A stretch of DNA of 64,000 bases from CAWJNF01 sp963844235 (lineage in GTDB: Bacteria > Actinomycetota > Thermoleophilia > Gaiellales > Gaiellaceae), in NCBI GenBank assembly GCA_963844235.1, contig CAWJNF010000004.1:744001-808000 (forward strand), read 5' to 3'. Shown here piece after piece: positions 8,715 through 17,185 of the stretch (the first letter of the stretch is position 1; every line of letters begins with the position of its first letter). A model generated the notes under the pieces. That model was not told where the DNA came from. It ran no database searches and was given only the letters and a program-made list of their open reading frames with translations. The position numbers were made by a program, and so were the translations under genes.

Positions 8715-10751
8715 ATGCCCGATCCGATCCGTATTTCCGACTCGGCGTACTCGACGATCGAGCACGCCTGGATCCCGCTCTCGGATGGCTGCAGGCTTGC
8801 GGCCAAGGTTTGGCTGCCGCCTGACACTGACCGCCAGCAGGTGCCGGCAATCCTCGAATACATCCCATACCGCAAGAACGATCTGACGGCCGCAAGAGAC
8901 GCGATGATGCACGGCTATTTCGCGGCGAAAGGGTATGCATCGGCCCGGGTGGATATCCGCGGATCAGGTGACTCCGACGGGTTTCTGGAAGACGAGTACC
9001 TGCCGCAAGAGCAGGCCGACGCGTTGGAGGTCATCAGATGGCTCGGCGAGCAGTCTTGGTGCGATGGACATGTCGGGATGATCGGTATTTCCTGGGGGGC
9101 GTTTTCCGCTCTTCAGGTTGCGGCGCTCGCACCTCCCGAATTGGGGGCGGTGATCAGCTACTCGTCAACTGATGATCGCTACGCGCTCGATGTGCACTAC
9201 AACGGTGGCTGCCTTCAGTCGTGGGACCAGATGTCCTGGGCATCGACCGTGTTGGCGTTGAGCGCTCTGCCACCTGATCCGGCGGTTCGCGGCGAGGCGT
9301 GGCGCAGCATCTGGCTCGAGCGCTTGGCGCACGCCGAGCCAGTGATCGAGACGTGGTTGTCGCATCAGCGGCGCGATAGCTACTGGAAGCACGGATCGGT
9401 GGGGGAGGACTATGACGCGATCAAATGCCCCGTGTACATGGTGGGGGGTTGGGCCGACGCCTATCGCGATGCGATCCTCCGTTTCCTCGCAGGCTTCTCC
9501 GGTCCGAGCAAGGGGTTGATTGGGCCCTGGGCTCATACCTACCCGCACGTAGGCCAGCCGGGCCCGGCCATCGGGTTTCTGCAAGAGGCCGTGCGTTGGT
9601 GGGACCACTGCTTGAAAGGTGTGCAAACCGGAATCATGGATGAGCCGCGCTTGCAGGTTTGGATGCAGGACGCGGTGCCACCGGATGCCGGCTACCGGGA
9701 CAGACCGGGCCGCTGGATTGCGGAAAGTGGTTGGCCTGCCCCGTCTGTTTCCGTCCGCTCGTACGCGCTCGGTGACGGGACATTGGGTGAGGAGGCGGGC
9801 GAGGCGAAATCGCTACGTCACGAGGGAGCTCAGGCACCAGCAAGCGACCTCGGCAACTGGTGCCCGGGGGGCTGGAGCCTAGGACAGGCGGACTTCCCCC
9901 CCGACCAGCGAGCCGAAGATCAGCAGGCACTGACCTTCACATCGACGCCGCTCGATGAGCGACTTGAGATTTTCGGATTCCCGAAGCTGCGCATCCGAAT
10001 CGCCGCCGACCGCCCAGTGGCGTTAATCGCGGTGCGCATGTGCGATGTGGATGCCGACGGGGCCTCGAACCTGATCACCCGTGGCCTGCTCAACCTCACC
10101 CACCGCGACGGTCATGAAATACCGACCCTGCTAGAGCCGGGCCGGCCCTACGACGTGGAGGTGGGGCTCAGTTCTATCGCGTATGCGATCCCAGCCGGGC
10201 ATCGGCTGCGCGTGGCCATCTCGTCGACTTATTGGCCCTGGGTGTGGCCTTCGTCCGAGAGGGTCACGCTGACTGCGCTCACGGGCCCTCACACTGTGCT
10301 CGAGCTGCCGGTGCGCCGGTCGAACGAAGACCAGCTTCCGCCGGTGCGTTTCGCTCAGCCCGAAAGCGCCCCACCGCTTCGCACGGAGCCTGTCGGCTCG
10401 GCCGAGCAGGGTGGACGCGAGATCAGACGCCAGCTCCCGGGCCGAACGGTCGAGATCATCGACCGCCTGGCCTCGCGGGCCGAGAATCTCGTCGATTCCG
10501 GGATCACGTACGACGCGCAGGGCCTGACAAGTTTTCGTATCGCGGAGGCACAGCCGCTCTCCGCGCAGATCGATTGCACGAGATCGTTCGCATTCTCTCG
10601 CGGTGATTGGGACACGCGGGTAACAGTCACGAGCAGCGCCTCTGCCACCCGCGCGGAGTTTCACGTGACCAACCTCCTCGAGGCGTACGAGAATGGGTGC
10701 CGGATCTTCGCCAGGGCCTGGTCGGCCGCGATACCGCGCGACCATATATGA
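8715..10751 (+). CDS. CocE/NonD family serine hydrolase (X-Pro dipeptidyl-peptidase-like)
   Basis: 678 residues. An alpha/beta-hydrolase domain carries the full triad: Ser126 in GISWGA, Asp248 in GGWADAY and His274 in PWAHTYPH. The C-terminal half is the beta-rich X-Pro dipeptidyl-peptidase domain (PKLRIRIAADRPVALIAVRM). Family members cleave esters or amides such as cocaine esters, glutaryl-7-ACA or X-Pro peptides; the substrate is unknown. ATG 8715 matches the family N-terminus, but there is no clear Shine-Dalgarno. Codon use appears somewhat less G/C-biased than in neighbours, so transfer is possible. Confidence 0.9.
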   Translation: MPDPIRISDSAYSTIEHAWIPLSDGCRLAAKVWLPPDTDRQQVPAILEYIPYRKNDLTAARDAMMHGYFAAKGYASARVDIRGSGDSDGFLEDEYLPQEQADALEVIRWLGEQSWCDGHVGMIGISWGAFSALQVAALAPPELGAVISYSSTDDRYALDVHYNGGCLQSWDQMSWASTVLALSALPPDPAVRGEAWRSIWLERLAHAEPVIETWLSHQRRDSYWKHGSVGEDYDAIKCPVYMVGGWADAYRDAILRFLAGFSGPSKGLIGPWAHTYPHVGQPGPAIGFLQEAVRWWDHCLKGVQTGIMDEPRLQVWMQDAVPPDAGYRDRPGRWIAESGWPAPSVSVRSYALGDGTLGEEAGEAKSLRHEGAQAPASDLGNWCPGGWSLGQADFPPDQRAEDQQALTFTSTPLDERLEIFGFPKLRIRIAADRPVALIAVRMCDVDADGASNLITRGLLNLTHRDGHEIPTLLEPGRPYDVEVGLSSIAYAIPAGHRLRVAISSTYWPWVWPSSERVTLTALTGPHTVLELPVRRSNEDQLPPVRFAQPESAPPLRTEPVGSAEQGGREIRRQLPGRTVEIIDRLASRAENLVDSGITYDAQGLTSFRIAEAQPLSAQIDCTRSFAFSRGDWDTRVTVTSSASATRAEFHVTNLLEAYENGCRIFARAWSAAIPRDHI

Positions 10752-11271
10752 GCAATGGACCCGTACGGCGAGGGCCGAATTGCGCCGCAGAAATCGTTCA
10801 GCGCCGGCCTCGGCGGCGGTGTTCACCATCAGGGACTCGACTGCACCACACGCGCCGGCGCCTGACGATCGCACGGCCCGGCCGGACCACCTTCACTCGG
10901 TGACCCGAACGGGTCAATTTCAGGCTCATCCTCAGAGGCCCCGTACGTCCAAGTGCGCCCGCCTCATCCCGAGTCGGGATGAGCGAGCACCACGATCGCA
11001 GGACCCCGGCCCCCCGACCCGAGCCCCGTGCCAACGTCGACGCGGAGAGGGGAACCCCGGCCCCCGACCCGGGGTTCGCGGTCAGCTCACTAGGGCCCTC
11101 GAATCGCCGATCTTCAGCATGGTCGCGGCCGCAAAGGAGGCCCAGGATCGGGAGCTTGAGCGCCTCCGGCGCTGCCTCCCGGCGCCGAGTAGACCCCTGG
11201 CCCCCGATCGGAGAGCGGCGCGAAGGGCTAACTAGACACGCGGAGGCGCTCGGCGCACGGATACTTCCGGC
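10752..11271. other. Intergenic region with repeated C-rich motifs
   Basis: 520 bases without a supported gene. It contains the palindromes TGACCCGAACGGGTCA at 10901-10916 and CTCATCCCGAGTCGGGATGAG near 10963-10983, and three copies of the ACCCCGGCCCCCGA-type motif near 11005, 11060 and 11185. The motif also occurs at 6.4 and 8.5 kb. Confidence 0.4.
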
Positions 11272-12219
11272 GTGAGTCACCCCAACATCGCCCACTTCGA
11301 CGACATCGAGGAGCACGACCATGAGGAGGGAAGCATCCACTCCGCCTGGCGGTACTTGGGCGAGGCCGCCGGCACGGTCGGCGTGGGCGTGAACCGCATC
11401 CGCGTCCATCCGGGCTGCCGCTCGACACCGCTCCACTCCCACGGCGACCACGAGGAGATCTTCTTCGTGCTCGGCGGCTCGGGGCTGTCGTGGCAGCGCA
11501 CCGAGCGGGGCGAGGATGTCGTTTGCGAGGTCGGCCCGGGGACCTGTCTCGTCCACTTGGCGACCGGGCCGGCGCATACGCTCGTCGCCGGGCCGGATGG
11601 CCTCGAGGTGCTCGCCTACGGGAACGGGCGGCGCTCGGGGGCCGGCGGCTATGACTGGTTCCCGCGCATCGAGAAGGTCGGGATGGGCCCGTCGCTCTTC
11701 GACGTCGACCTGACGCACCAGTGGGAACTCGAGGGCGCGCTGCCCGAGCCGGAGCTGCCGGAGCCCGGCGAGCGGCCGCCGAACGTCGTCCGGCTCGAGG
11801 ACGTCGAGCCGGAGCTCCTCGACCGCGGCGAGTTCGGCGACAGCTCGCGCGAGCTCGGCGCGGCCGCGGGCTCGGTCGAAACCGGGCTCAACTACTCGGA
11901 CATCCCGCCCGGCAAGCTCAACTGCCCGGTGCACTGCCACGCCTCGGAGGAGGAGGTCTTCATCGTCCTCGAGGGCGACGGCGTCTGCATCCTGGGTGAG
12001 GAGGAGCACCTGGTGCGGGCCGGCTCGGTGGTCGCGCGCCCGCCGCGCACGCGCGTCGGTCATGCGTTCCGCGCGGGCGCCGACGGGATGAAGCTGCTCG
12101 CCTACGGCACGCGCGAGCCGAACGACATCGCGTGGTACCCGCGCTCGAAGAAGGTCTATTTCCGCGGCGTTGGCCTGATGACGCGTCTGCCCGAGCTCGA
12201 CTACTGGGACGGCGAATAG
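11272..12219 (+). CDS. Double-cupin domain protein
   Basis: 315 residues with two cupin domains. The first has PLHSHGDHEEIFFVLGGSG and the second PVHCHASEEEVFIVLEGDG, each matching cupin motif 1 (G-x5-HxH-x3,4-E). Both keep the metal-binding His/Glu set, so two metal sites are likely. Bicupins include dioxygenases, decarboxylases and sugar isomerases; the substrate cannot be told here. The start is GTG 11272, with the first domain beginning almost at once. A terminator follows at 12231. Confidence 0.85.
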   Translation: MSHPNIAHFDDIEEHDHEEGSIHSAWRYLGEAAGTVGVGVNRIRVHPGCRSTPLHSHGDHEEIFFVLGGSGLSWQRTERGEDVVCEVGPGTCLVHLATGPAHTLVAGPDGLEVLAYGNGRRSGAGGYDWFPRIEKVGMGPSLFDVDLTHQWELEGALPEPELPEPGERPPNVVRLEDVEPELLDRGEFGDSSRELGAAAGSVETGLNYSDIPPGKLNCPVHCHASEEEVFIVLEGDGVCILGEEEHLVRAGSVVARPPRTRVGHAFRAGADGMKLLAYGTREPNDIAWYPRSKKVYFRGVGLMTRLPELDYWDGE

Positions 12220-12230
12220 CCGTCGCAGTC

Positions 12231-12249
12231 CGGCCGGCTCCGCCGGCCG
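12231..12249 (+). terminator. Hairpin after the cupin gene
   Basis: A perfect 8-bp CGGCCGGC/GCCGGCCG stem with a TCC loop, 12 nt after the cupin stop. There is no T-tract. Confidence 0.5.
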
Positions 12250-12304
12250 CTGAGCTCACGCCCGGTGCTGTCCCGAGCGCTGAGGAATAGATATCTGCAG
12301 GGAG

Positions 12305-12331
12305 GTTCGAGCCCGGCACCGCCCATCGAGA
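12305..12331 (+). repeat. tRNA 3'-end-like direct repeat, copy 2
   Basis: 27 of 27 bases are identical to 1011-1037, in the same orientation, 11.3 kb apart. It reads as a tRNA T-loop, acceptor strand and discriminator base. The pair brackets the accessory stretch with the DUF899, DUF1326, glycosyltransferase and gene-fragment loci. Confidence 0.5.
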
Positions 12332-12449
12332 AGAGTCCCTGCTGGGTGGCCGTTCCGAGCAGGCTTGTTGCTCTCGACAGCACGGCGTCGGCCTGCCGGT
12401 GGTAGCGTTGCCGCCGGATCGGCCAACGCCAACGCGAGAAAGGGTCGTG

Positions 12450-12839
12450 ATGACTGAAACGCTCAAGGGAGCTTGCTTGTGCGGCGGCGTGGAGTACGAG
12501 GTTCAAGATCCCGAGGCACTGGGTTACTGTCACTGCACTCGCTGCCAGCGGTGGACGGGCTCGAGCCTTGCAGGCGTGGTGGTGGCCAAGGAGAACTTCA
12601 CGTTCACCAAGGGCGGGGACTTGGTCAAGCGCTACGAGAGCGAGTTCGCGCCCCGCAACTTCTGCAGCAACTGCGGATCCAGCCTGTATGACGACCTCGG
12701 CGAGAAGTACTTTGTGGCCGCAGGACTGATGCGCGAGCTTGAACTCGAGCCGAGCTTTCATCTCCAGGTCGCGTACAAGGCCAGCTGGCACGAGATCGGC
12801 GGCGACGCGCCGCAGTACGCCGAGAACCCGCCGGCCTGA
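12450..12839 (+). CDS. GFA family (glutathione-dependent formaldehyde-activating-like / CENP-V) protein
   Basis: 129 residues with the full zinc-binding pattern of the GFA fold: GACLCGGVEYEV near the N-terminus, CHCTRCQRWTGS in the middle and FCSNCGSSLY after it. Actinobacteria generally lack glutathione, so the family name is not evidence for that reaction. The role is unknown, perhaps thiol-adduct chemistry. The start is ATG 12450 after GAGAAAGGG. Confidence 0.9.
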   Translation: MTETLKGACLCGGVEYEVQDPEALGYCHCTRCQRWTGSSLAGVVVAKENFTFTKGGDLVKRYESEFAPRNFCSNCGSSLYDDLGEKYFVAAGLMRELELEPSFHLQVAYKASWHEIGGDAPQYAENPPA

Positions 12840-13024
12840 CGCCCACCGGCGGTTGCGCTTCACAACGACGCCAAGATCCTCGCCGACCTCCAGTTGGACC
12901 GGCTGTCAATGCCGGAGTGGCAGCGTCAGAGGCTGCGGATTGACAGCGCTGGGATTGGGAGGTTAGGCTCGGCCTCCTCGAGGCTTCGACCCGGAAGGCT
13001 TCCGAACCGGAACGGAGGCGATCG

Positions 13025-14944
13025 ATGCGGCGCGTTGGTCTGTCTACTGCCTGTGTGGTGGGAGCGTTGGCTTGCGCATCGGCTGCGTCGGCGGGCACAT
13101 CGCTGGCGCCTTGTGGCGATGAAGCCCCGGGGGCGCTCTGTGGTCTCCTGGACGTGCCGCTCGATCGTGCGGTGCCAGCAGCGGGGACGATTCCGATCGC
13201 ATTCGAGCTGCACCTCCGGCGCGACCAGTCCGCGCCGTCGCTGGGAACGGTGGTCGTCGTTCAGGGTGGCCCCGGTGGCCCCTCGATGGACCTCCGTCCC
13301 TTCTACGATTTCGGGGGGCCGCTATTCAATCGGCGGGACATGCTGATCGTCGACGTTCGCGGTACCGGGAAGTCCCGGGCGATCAACTGTCCCGACCTCC
13401 AGGTTGCCGCTTACCCCACAGTGGATCAGGTCGCCACCTGTGGGGCCTCGCTCGGGGACGCGTCGGATCTCTACACGACGGTCGACGCTGCGGACGACAT
13501 CGACGATGTCCGGGCAGCGCTCGGTATCGCGAAGCTCGACTTCTACGGCGTCTCGTACGGCACGCAGATCGGCCAGGTCTACGCTGTCCGGCACGGAGGG
13601 AACCTGCGGACTCTCCTGCTCGACTCCGCTTACCCGATCACGCAGCGCACTGATCTCTTCTCGTTCGACATAATCACCGGGCGGGCGCTGCTGACGGCCG
13701 TCGAGCGACTCTGCGACCGGAGCTTCCTGTGCCAGCGGGTAGGCGGTGACGTCGGGGAGCGAATGCGATCCCTGATCGCCCGCCTCCAACGCGAACCGGT
13801 CCGTGGCCAGAGCTTCAGTCCCCTGGACACCAGCCGGACTCCTGTGACGGTTGATGAGGCGACCCTGATCAGATCGCTCTCGGGCGCCGGCTACGAGCCC
13901 GGACAGCTCGAGATCGACGGCGCCCATGCGGCCTTGCGCAGGGGAGATTCCAGGCCCATCCTCCGACTTGGCGCCGAGGCCATCTTCTTCCCCGGAGACC
14001 CCGACCCGACGTTGTTCTCGTTCGGCGACTTCCACGCGGTCGTCTGTACCGAGACGTCGTTCCCCTGGGACGTAACGGATCCAACGGACGTCAAGCTGGC
14101 GAAGTGGGACGCCGCGTTCGATGCGATTCCTCAGTCGTCGTTCGCGCCGTTCTCGGTTCCCGCGTGGCGGGAGGCGTCACGCGCAGGATTCGTCGGGCTT
14201 CTCTTGACGCCGCAGTGCGCCGGCTGGCCGGTGCCCAACCGCGAGATCCCGAGACTCATCCCGCCGGGAGCCGTGTGGACCAGCGCGCCCACACTCGTGA
14301 TGAACGGCGATCTCGACAAGGTGACGCCCGCCGAGGCGGCGCGGGACGTGGCTGACCTTTTCCCGAACGGAACCTTCGTCGAGTTCGCGAACGCTGGGCA
14401 CGGAGTCGCGTTAACAGGCCCGTGCGCGATGGCGATCGTGATCACATTCTTCGAGACGACGGCCCCCGGCGACACGACCTGTGCCTCGGACCCGCCACCC
14501 GCCTACGGGTACACGACGTTCCCGCTCGACGCAGCTGACGAAATCCGCCCGGTGCGCCGAACCGCTACGGATCGCTCGACACGGCGTGACCGCAAGGCTG
14601 TGGCGGCAATGACGGACACGGTCTTCGACGGTCTGGTCCACACGCTCACCGGACACGGCCTGCGCGGGGGCGTCATCTCGCCATCACCCAGGTTCATCGA
14701 GGCGCGCAACGTCCTGAGGTTCGGGTACCTGCGTGCTCGCTTCGTCCGCAATGTCGCGGTCACGGGTTATATCGACTTCTCCTTCGACAGGGGTGACCTT
14801 ACGGGCGTCCTGACCATCAACGGGACCGGCACCGATCGAGGGAGACTGCGCTTCCTCGACCCGGCCGACCCCGCCGCGCCGATCAGGATCCGAGGGACGA
14901 TCGGCGGTCGCACGATCGCGCTCAATCTGCCTGACGTCACGTAA
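13025..14944 (+). CDS. Secreted alpha/beta hydrolase, tripeptidyl-aminopeptidase-like
   Basis: 639 residues. It begins with a signal peptide (MRRVGLSTACVVGALACASA, then ASA-G). The hydrolase core has the oxyanion motif QGGPGGPS, the nucleophile Ser177 in GVSYGTQ, an acid in NGDLDKVTP (about residue 430) and His459 in NAGHGVA, as in actinobacterial TAP/SlpD exopeptidases. About 100 extra C-terminal residues form a beta-rich domain of unknown role. ATG 13025 follows GGAGG. It likely releases peptides outside the cell (family inference). Confidence 0.85.
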   Translation: MRRVGLSTACVVGALACASAASAGTSLAPCGDEAPGALCGLLDVPLDRAVPAAGTIPIAFELHLRRDQSAPSLGTVVVVQGGPGGPSMDLRPFYDFGGPLFNRRDMLIVDVRGTGKSRAINCPDLQVAAYPTVDQVATCGASLGDASDLYTTVDAADDIDDVRAALGIAKLDFYGVSYGTQIGQVYAVRHGGNLRTLLLDSAYPITQRTDLFSFDIITGRALLTAVERLCDRSFLCQRVGGDVGERMRSLIARLQREPVRGQSFSPLDTSRTPVTVDEATLIRSLSGAGYEPGQLEIDGAHAALRRGDSRPILRLGAEAIFFPGDPDPTLFSFGDFHAVVCTETSFPWDVTDPTDVKLAKWDAAFDAIPQSSFAPFSVPAWREASRAGFVGLLLTPQCAGWPVPNREIPRLIPPGAVWTSAPTLVMNGDLDKVTPAEAARDVADLFPNGTFVEFANAGHGVALTGPCAMAIVITFFETTAPGDTTCASDPPPAYGYTTFPLDAADEIRPVRRTATDRSTRRDRKAVAAMTDTVFDGLVHTLTGHGLRGGVISPSPRFIEARNVLRFGYLRARFVRNVAVTGYIDFSFDRGDLTGVLTINGTGTDRGRLRFLDPADPAAPIRIRGTIGGRTIALNLPDVT

Positions 14945-14971
14945 ACAGGCGCTCTTGCGCGGTCCGCTGAC

Positions 14972-15421
14972 CTACTGGGTGGAGCCGGCGAGACCGAGTC
15001 GCTCGATCAGCCGCTCGAGCTGCCACGCACGCTCCGCGGCGAAACCGGCCTCGAAGAACCGGTCGCGATCCACGCCCAAGTCGTCGCCCGCCGCCTCGTC
15101 GGCTGCGAGCTCGGAGAGCGGCACCAGCCGTTGCTCCTGCTCCGCCCGCCTTCTCGCACAGTTGCGGAGAATCGCGTAGATCCAGGTCCGAAGCGACGAT
15201 TTCGCCTCGAAGCTGTCGAGGCCTCGGACGACATTCAGCCATGTTTCTTGAACGACTTCTTCGGCCACGGCGCGGCGCGATACGAAGACCATCGCGACCC
15301 GCGTCATCGAAGGCGAGTTCCTGCGGACGAGTGCGCAGAACGCCTCCTCGTTTCCATCCCGAAGCTGGGCGAGGAGTTGCTCCTCCGTGTGTTCGATCGC
15401 GACGATCCGCGGCCCGACCAC
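14972..15421 (-). CDS. ECF sigma factor lacking region 4 (truncated)
   Basis: 149 residues. Region 2 is complete: DGNEEAFCALVRRN, then AEEVVQETWLNVVRGLDSFE and SLRTWIYAILRNCARRR (core-binding and -10 recognition). The protein stops soon after the linker at GLAGSTQ, so the -35-binding helix-turn-helix of region 4 is absent. Only 27 bases separate its stop from the end of the convergent hydrolase, so a deletion at the 3' end is likely. The start is GTG 15421. It is head to head with another damaged ECF sigma gene. Confidence 0.7.
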   Translation of the reverse strand: MVGPRIVAIEHTEEQLLAQLRDGNEEAFCALVRRNSPSMTRVAMVFVSRRAVAEEVVQETWLNVVRGLDSFEAKSSLRTWIYAILRNCARRRAEQEQRLVPLSELAADEAAGDDLGVDRDRFFEAGFAAERAWQLERLIERLGLAGSTQ

Positions 15422-15473
15422 GGTCTTAACGGTAGCGCGTAACGCCTAACCGGATCGCGTCTCTACCCCTGGT

Positions 15474-16126
15474 ATGGCCCGTTCGATGCGTGACGAGGAT
15501 CTGCTCGCCGCATGCGCAGAGGGTGACGAGCAGGCGCTGGGCTCGCTCTACGACCGGTTCGGGAAGGTCGCTTACGGTCTCGCTGTGCGCGTCCTATGCG
15601 ACCGCCGCCCTTGCGGAGGACGCCGTGCAGGAGGCGTTCCTCGCCGTGGCGGCAGGCGGCGAGTTTCGACCCCTCTCGCGGAAGGCCGTCGACCTGGATT
15701 CTCACGCTCGTGCACCGACGGGCTGTCGACGTCGTGCGCAGCCAGGCCCGCTTCAACGCGCTTCCCGACCAGCTCCAGGTGACCGCACCGCAGACCGTCG
15801 TCGCCGAGAGCGCCGAAGACGACGTCGCGCTTCGAGAGTTGCGAGGCGAGGTTCAGGCAGCCCTGGCGACGTTGTCGAGAGCCGAGCGGGAAGTCCTCGA
15901 CCTCGCCTACTGGGGCGGCCTGACGCAGTCGGAGATCGCGATCGCGCTCGACATCCCCTGTGGGACGGTGAAGAGCCGGACGTTCAGCGCCCTGGCACGT
16001 CTCGGTGAGGCGCTGAGCGAGGCGCCCAAGCTGGAGCCGTGTACCACGCGCGGGCCCGGTGTTACCCGCGCCCGCAGATCCAACCCCGCCTCGAAGGGGC
16101 TCAGCAGTAGGTTGGCGATGGTATGA
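15474..16126 (+). CDS. ECF sigma factor (SigK-like), interrupted by two frameshifts
   Basis: Three frames together encode one ECF sigma factor. The first gives MARSMRDEDLLAACAEGDEQ up to YGLAVRVL. A second frame gives LAEDAVQEAFLAV. A third gives FDPSRGRPSTWILTLVHRRA through region 4 (LSRAEREVLDLAYWGGLTQS, GTVKSRTFSALARL). The shifts fall near 15583 (one extra C) and near 15650. Restored, it would be close to 215 residues. They could be sequencing errors or true inactivation. It is divergent from the truncated sigma gene with 52 bases between the starts. Confidence 0.75.
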
Positions 16127-16136
16127 AAACCGGCGC

Positions 16137-16418
16137 TCACTCTCCCTGAAGCACCGAGAGCACGTGGCCGGCCGGGTCCTTGAACCAGGCGATGGCACGC
16201 GGGCCGGAATCGCCTCTGAAGATCCCTCGCTCGTCGGTCTTCAGGTCGGGCAGGTCGTACTGCTCCATGCGAACGCCCCTCTTGACGAGCTCGTCGACGG
16301 CAGCCTCGACGTCCTCCACAGGGAAGTTGAGCACGGCATGCTTGCGCACCGTCACGGGGCGAGCGCGGCTGGCTACCATCTGGGGAGGGCATGGGAAGAC
16401 GTTTCCTGCCGCGGCCAC
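16137..16418 (-). pseudogene. C-terminal remnant of a VOC/glyoxalase-like protein
   Basis: It encodes LNFPVEDVEAAVDELVKRGV, then AIAWFKDPAGHVLSVLQ, the second half of a vicinal-oxygen-chelate module. The first half, with its metal ligands, is missing. Its upstream end overlaps the start of the convergent Pro-rich gene, so the frame before about 16375 is probably not native. Confidence 0.55.
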
Positions 16419-17185
16419 TTTTCGTCGTGTTCGTCATCGGCGTCTGCTGCTTTGCGCTCTCGGCGGCAGCGCCGGCGTTCGGCCAGGACCCCGACCCGGC
16501 AACCACCGTTCCTGCGGAGCCTGGGGGCGGAGGCGGCAACCCGAGTCCCGATCCCGCGCCCGAGCCGGCGCCTCCGCCGCCTCCGCCAGAGCCGAGCTCG
16601 CCGCCCCCGGAAGCACCGAGCTCGCCACCCCCGCCGCCGGCGGTCGTCAGCCCGCCGCCTGCCCCGCCGGTCGCGGAAGGCCCAACCCCCGCGGAGATCG
16701 CCCGCCAGGAGGCCAGGCAGCGGGAGCGGGAGCGGCGCAGAGCCGAAGCGGAGCGCCGACGCAGGCAGGCGATCCGGGAGATCCGAGCGTCGATCAAGCG
16801 CGAGGCCGGCGAGGGGTATGGCATTCCGGGCAATCTCGTATGGCCGCAAGCGGTGGCCCAGCCTGAGGACGCGCCGGCGGTCGAGCCGGCCGCGAGCCTC
16901 GACGCCGAGCCTGCCGCCAGCCCCGCCCTGGAGCCCGTCGCGGCAGTCGCGAGCACGGCTTCCACGTCCTCGTCCGAGTCGATGCTGCGGAGCGCGGGCC
17001 CCATCCTCATCGGGCTCCTCTTGCTCGCCGTCGCCCTGCTCGGGCTCGCGGCCATCCCCTCCCGTAGTGTCTCGGGGGGCTTCGCCTCGCTCGTAGACCA
17101 CCGGCGGCTCGAGATCGGCCTGATCGGAACGACCGTCCTCGCAGCCTCGGTCATCGGCCTACTCGTCGCGCTCATATCCCGTTGA
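16391..17185 (+). CDS. Proline-rich exported protein with C-terminal membrane helices
   Basis: 264 residues. A signal peptide (LFVVFVIGVCCFALSAAAPA) is followed by a Pro/Ser/Glu-rich linker at about residues 30-100, then a basic coiled stretch (ARQEARQRERERRRAEAERR), an Ala/Glu-rich spacer and two C-terminal hydrophobic segments (GPILIGLLLLAVALLGLAAI and IGLIGTTVLAASVIGLLVAL). It resembles actinobacterial cell-wall-spanning anchors. Its stop overlaps the ATG of the HYR-domain gene by one base (TGATG), so the two are translationally coupled. Confidence 0.75.
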   Translation: MGRRFLPRPLFVVFVIGVCCFALSAAAPAFGQDPDPATTVPAEPGGGGGNPSPDPAPEPAPPPPPPEPSSPPPEAPSSPPPPPAVVSPPPAPPVAEGPTPAEIARQEARQRERERRRAEAERRRRQAIREIRASIKREAGEGYGIPGNLVWPQAVAQPEDAPAVEPAASLDAEPAASPALEPVAAVASTASTSSSESMLRSAGPILIGLLLLAVALLGLAAIPSRSVSGGFASLVDHRRLEIGLIGTTVLAASVIGLLVALISR

